Shown here in pieces: positions 60,977-64,000 of a stretch of DNA of 64,000 nucleotides. Each line of letters opens with the position of its first letter. The first letter of the stretch is position 1. Origin of the DNA: Bacteroidota bacterium. GTDB taxonomy: Bacteria > Bacteroidota > Bacteroidia > Chitinophagales > Chitinophagaceae. A program made the translations under genes and the position numbers. Below the pieces are notes generated by a model. The model had not been told where the DNA came from and searched no databases. It saw only the letters and a list, made by a program, of their open reading frames with translations. Where the stretch lies: the NCBI GenBank assembly GCA_018267725.1, contig JAFDXY010000009.1:1-64000 (forward strand), given 5' to 3'.

Positions 60977-62404
60977 TTAATGCTTACCTTTTTTTCTTTT
61001 TTTATGGCGTGCAATAATATCTACAACCTGATTATTTTGTAAGATAGCAGGATTTAATGCAACAAACTTTTTAAGCAACTTAGCATTTACTACCATTGCA
61101 TTTTCTAATTGCAATAATGCTTCTTTTGTTTTGCCTGTTGCAAATAAAATAGCACTGTAATAAAATATAAAAATAGCTTTTCCATCGGTTGTGTTTATGG
61201 CGGCTTTACATTGTGTAATAGCTTCTTCAAAATATTTAGCACCAATTAAACATCTTATTAAAGCTTCCCAACCTACTGCATTGCGTGGTTTGCTTCTTAC
61301 CACATTACTAAAATAATTAATAGCTTCTTTTGTATCGCCTAACTGCATTTTACACTCGCCCATTGCTAAATTAAATTCGGGAATATTTTTTTGTATGCGT
61401 AATGCATTTTCTAAATGTTTTACAGCACTACTCCACTGTTGTTCTAACATGTATGTGTTAGCAATTTTAAAATGAAGTTTACTTTCATCAGGGTTTAAAT
61501 GCACTGCTTTTTTATAATTAAATCTTGCTTGTGCATAGTTTCCTAATCTGTGATAGGAATGACCAATAGCTTCATAAATAACATCTTCGGGGCGAGATAG
61601 TTCTATTACTTTTTCCAATACTTCAATAGCATCTTTATATTTTCGTAATCTTAAATATGCATCGCCCATATTGCGATAAGCATAATCAAATTTTTCGTCA
61701 ATTACTACAACATATTCATAAGCATCTAATGCTTTTTCGTACAATTTTAAACCTTGAAAAGCAGCACCCAAATTAAACCATGCTATTTCGTTGTAAGGAA
61801 ATTCATCAATAATTTTTTGATGCAGTTTTATACTTTCTTCATATCTGCCGGTAAAGTCTGTCCAAAAACAAATTTTATATAAAGCTTCATCGTTATTGGG
61901 GTCTTCTTCTAAAATTATTTTTAAACAATCAAACACTTTATCAAATTGTTCATAATCATCATATACATCGGCTAATTCAAATAACAAATCCAATCTATCT
62001 TCCCCATCAAATAATTGTAAGGCATCTTGTAATAATGTTACGGCTTTATCTTGCATATCTAAAGCTAAATAGGCATCTGTTTTCAGAATATATAAATCAA
62101 TATCCGAAGCATCATATAACGCAGCATTTTCTAAAGTTTCTAATGCTAATTTGTATTTTCTTGTTGCCAATAAAATATCGGCTTTTCTAATCATTAAAGA
62201 TGATGAGTAGGGAAAAAGTTCTAATCCCATTTCGGCGGCAATTAATGCTTCGGTTAAATCATCTTTATCATCGTAATAAGTAATAATTTGTTCAAAAGCA
62301 TCTTCTTCAATAAAACTATGGCTTTTACCTTGTTTAAGGTTTTGATACTGTTGCAGTAATTCTCTTAGATTTTCTCTGTCTTCGCGGTATGAATGTTCTC
62401 TCAT
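60977..62404 (-). CDS. Cytoplasmic TPR-repeat protein
   Basis: A 475-residue protein made of about a dozen TPRs (for example YKLALETLENAALYDASDIDLYILK, GRYEESIKLHQKIIDEFPYNEIAWFNLGAAFQGLKLYEKALDAYEYV, KYKDAIEVLEKVIEL), with no signal peptide and a very basic C-terminal tail (KKRKKGKH). Presumably a scaffold protein; conserved across the phylum without known function. A TTG at 62452 would add 16 residues; ATG at 62404 is preferred but uncertain. Confidence 0.85.
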   Translation of the reverse strand: MREHSYREDRENLRELLQQYQNLKQGKSHSFIEEDAFEQIITYYDDKDDLTEALIAAEMGLELFPYSSSLMIRKADILLATRKYKLALETLENAALYDASDIDLYILKTDAYLALDMQDKAVTLLQDALQLFDGEDRLDLLFELADVYDDYEQFDKVFDCLKIILEEDPNNDEALYKICFWTDFTGRYEESIKLHQKIIDEFPYNEIAWFNLGAAFQGLKLYEKALDAYEYVVVIDEKFDYAYRNMGDAYLRLRKYKDAIEVLEKVIELSRPEDVIYEAIGHSYHRLGNYAQARFNYKKAVHLNPDESKLHFKIANTYMLEQQWSSAVKHLENALRIQKNIPEFNLAMGECKMQLGDTKEAINYFSNVVRSKPRNAVGWEALIRCLIGAKYFEEAITQCKAAINTTDGKAIFIFYYSAILFATGKTKEALLQLENAMVVNAKLLKKFVALNPAILQNNQVVDIIARHKKRKKGKH

Positions 62405-62526
62405 TGGCGGATACGGTTTACCTAAAGTAATAGAATTATTTCTGTTTGCCAAACTTATTTCATCTTTTTTTAAAGACCATTCACCTTAAATAATAACAAA
62501 AAATTAGGTTTTAAGTGAAAAGTTAT

Positions 62527-62534
62527 TATTTTTG
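62527..62534 (+). promoter_or_regulatory. Putative -7 promoter box (TAnnTTTG)
   Basis: TATTTTTG followed by CGG, 5 bp before the ATG of the 117-residue protein gene; implies a very short or absent leader. Confidence 0.45.
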
Positions 62535-62539
62535 CGGTA

Positions 62540-62893
62540 ATGAAAAGTAGAAGTTATATTAAAAATTTAGCAGTGGCTTTAGTGTTACTTATGGTAACTA
62601 AAGTACTGTTTGCTGCTTTTTCGTTTACCGGAATTACCGATGAGAATAATAGAAACAATAAATATTCTTTAAAAAATTTAAGTAGTTATTCTAACAAAGC
62701 ATTTTCGCTTTCTCATTTACGTACTACTTTACAATACCGTGGTTCTTTGGTAATTAACCAAAAAACAAATAATAACGGAACCGAATTAAATTCTGTTTTA
62801 GAATACGATAGAGGAAATACAGCTTATGTATTGCCTTACAAATTAAAAGTGAAAGTTCCTAAGTTTAAAACACCTTCTCCCGATAATCGTTAA
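62540..62893 (+). CDS. Small exported or membrane protein, unknown function
   Basis: A 117-residue protein with a hydrophobic N-terminal segment (residues 8-27, LAVALVLLMVTKVLFAAFSF) that may be a signal peptide or anchor. The rest is basic and Asn/Ser-rich (NNRNNKYSLKNLSSYSNKAFSLSHL) and ends in KVKVPKFKTPSPDNR. No family recognised. Its stop directly abuts the stop of the convergent gene (62894). Confidence 0.65.
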   Translation: MKSRSYIKNLAVALVLLMVTKVLFAAFSFTGITDENNRNNKYSLKNLSSYSNKAFSLSHLRTTLQYRGSLVINQKTNNNGTELNSVLEYDRGNTAYVLPYKLKVKVPKFKTPSPDNR

Positions 62894-63529
62894 TCAATTT
62901 TCGTTTAACAATCTGTAACCTGTTGTTGGTATTTCCATTTTAGAGGCAGCTACTGGACTTAAATTTACTTTAACAGCTTTATATTTTACTTTAATACCTT
63001 TTGGTTGTTGTACTTCGTACTCTAACACAAAACCCGGAATTTTTTTAAATAAATATTCAAAACTTTTTACCGATGGTGCAATGGCAGTAGCATAATACAA
63101 AACATAAGTATCGCCATTTTTAAGTTGAACATTTATTCTTTTACAATCGTAGCCTGCAATTTTTTTTGTTTCATTGGTTGAAGTAAAAACAGCACTATCA
63201 TACATACTGTTTAATTTATTCCATTTTGTATTTGTAAGATAAGTTATCAATTTATTGTCGCCAATTTGACGAAGAATAGTAATATTACCTGTATCTTTTC
63301 CTACAAAAGTTGTTTGCAAATAATTAGTTGCTATTAAATCTGTACGACTAAGATTTCCTTTAATATATAAGGTTTTACTGCTATTGTTTAGTGCATTTAC
63401 AAACTCTTTATCGGTTGTACTGTCTAATACAATTTGATAAGTAACCGTACATTCTGCAACGGTGCGTTGTTGTGCAATTATTGTATTTGAACAAATAATA
63501 AAAATTATTGATATTAAAAATGTTTTCAT
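62894..63529 (-). CDS. Exported protein, GLPGLI/DUF4412-like
   Basis: A 211-residue protein with a signal peptide (1-19, ..NTIIAQ). The mature part is a mostly beta fold containing YQIVLDSTTDKEF, GYDCKRINVQLKNGDTYVLYYAT and PGFVLEYEV, which resembles the GLPGLI/DUF4412 families of Bacteroidota exported proteins (inference from pattern). Located downstream of the yidC terminator on the same strand. Confidence 0.7.
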   Translation of the reverse strand: MKTFLISIIFIICSNTIIAQQRTVAECTVTYQIVLDSTTDKEFVNALNNSSKTLYIKGNLSRTDLIATNYLQTTFVGKDTGNITILRQIGDNKLITYLTNTKWNKLNSMYDSAVFTSTNETKKIAGYDCKRINVQLKNGDTYVLYYATAIAPSVKSFEYLFKKIPGFVLEYEVQQPKGIKVKYKAVKVNLSPVAASKMEIPTTGYRLLNEN

Positions 63530-63573
63530 TCTAAATAAATAAATTTTAATTCACACAATACAACATTAATAAA

Positions 63574-63600
63574 AAAGCCTCGCATTTTGCAAGGCTTTAA
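63574..63600 (-). terminator. Intrinsic terminator after yidC
   Basis: A 10-bp stem with one mismatch (63574-63583 with 63589-63598); the A run at 63571-63576 is the T run on the minus strand. Same stem family as 15-39 and 46502-46525. Confidence 0.8.
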
Positions 63601-63604
63601 TTAT

Positions 63605-64000
63605 TTATTTTTTGTTTGAAGTTTTATTTTTCATTTCCTGCATTTTCTTTTGGTTTTCCATCATTTGCTCATAACGTTCTTGCCATTTGCTTTTTTGTTT
63701 AGCCTTTGGGTTTTTCCTTTTTTCTTGTATAGAAGCCAACACTTTTGCATGGTCTATAAAATATTTTTGCATTACAAACTGAATTAATAATGTAAGAATA
63801 TTACTTACAGTATAATACCAAGTAAGTGCCGCAGGAAGGCGATTAAACACAAACAACATCATAAAAGGAAATATATACGGCATATATTTCATAGCCGGAT
63901 TATCTTGTGTTGGTGTTGATGATAAATTATAAATTGAAATTAAAAATTGCCCTGCTACAGCAGTTAAAGTAAATAAACTAAGGTGGTCTCCCAATCCCGG
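63605..64000 (-). CDS. yidC: Membrane protein insertase YidC, 3' part only
   Basis: The C-terminal 131 residues of YidC/Oxa1, cut by the window edge; the frame is open to position 64000. Visible are the last transmembrane segments of the insertase core (YMPYIFPFMMLFVFNRLPAALTWYYTVSNILTLLIQFVMQKYFI) and a basic, Lys/Met-rich cytoplasmic tail (RKNPKAKQKSKWQ, KKMQEMKNK) typical of Bacteroidota YidC. Confidence 0.95.
   Translation of the reverse strand, partial: PGLGDHLSLFTLTAVAGQFLISIYNLSSTPTQDNPAMKYMPYIFPFMMLFVFNRLPAALTWYYTVSNILTLLIQFVMQKYFIDHAKVLASIQEKRKNPKAKQKSKWQERYEQMMENQKKMQEMKNKTSNKK

Overview
The window is AT-rich and reads as chromosome of a Bacteroidota member, most likely near Chitinophagaceae (inference). 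The evidence is a TonB-dependent receptor under a TPP riboswitch, a head-GIN protein, a GldL-like small membrane protein, NamZ (DUF1343), DUF6986, TAnnTTTG-type -7 promoter boxes, little Shine-Dalgarno sequence before starts, and many short lipoproteins. No phage, insertion sequence, rRNA operon or CRISPR array is visible.

Layout. 1-9.6 kb: secreted protein, pepT, SlyD-like isomerase, namZ-fmt, then a minus-strand run thyA-folA-methyltransferase-rsmF-LysM protein. 9.6-20.4 kb: a sensory block in which two paralogous pairs of PAS histidine kinase and NarL-type regulator flank a GH5 glycosidase and a large lipoprotein; it ends with a likely structured RNA and a receiver-only protein. 20.4-25.2 kb: proline dehydrogenase, a TPP-riboswitch-controlled receptor (probable thiamine uptake), head-GIN protein, initiator tRNA. 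25.1-25.5 kb: a small GIY-YIG nuclease cassette, frameshifted, between two copies of the tRNA 3' end. 25.5-33.9 kb: era, der, a repeat lipoprotein, a secreted TPR-CHAT protease-like protein flanked by two copies of an interspersed repeat, ispH, msrC and a small membrane protein.

34.1-45.2 kb is a nine-gene purine catabolic operon: guanine deaminase, xanthine dehydrogenase (two subunits), allantoinase, allantoicase, membrane cytochrome-c urate oxidase, fused OHCU decarboxylase/HIU hydrolase, a DUF6986 aldolase-like protein and the XdhC maturation factor. Together they take guanine to ureidoglycolate. CAGTAAA half-sites surround the putative promoter.

45.2-64 kb holds housekeeping genes: a catalytic/non-catalytic M16 peptidase pair, miaA (without a recognisable start codon, where a 7-bp tandem repeat occupies the start region), cca, an orphan ParA, a GT9 glycosyltransferase, tsaC/sua5, a thioesterase, an acyl-CoA carboxyltransferase, small lipoproteins, aroE, a ComA-like synthase, TPR proteins and the 3' end of yidC, cut by the window edge.

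The signals most worth following are the tRNA-embedded GIY-YIG cassette, the four-hairpin RNA candidate at 19845-19960, the start-less miaA, the purine operon with its operator-like repeats, and motifs shared between promoters of the two-component/GH5 block.
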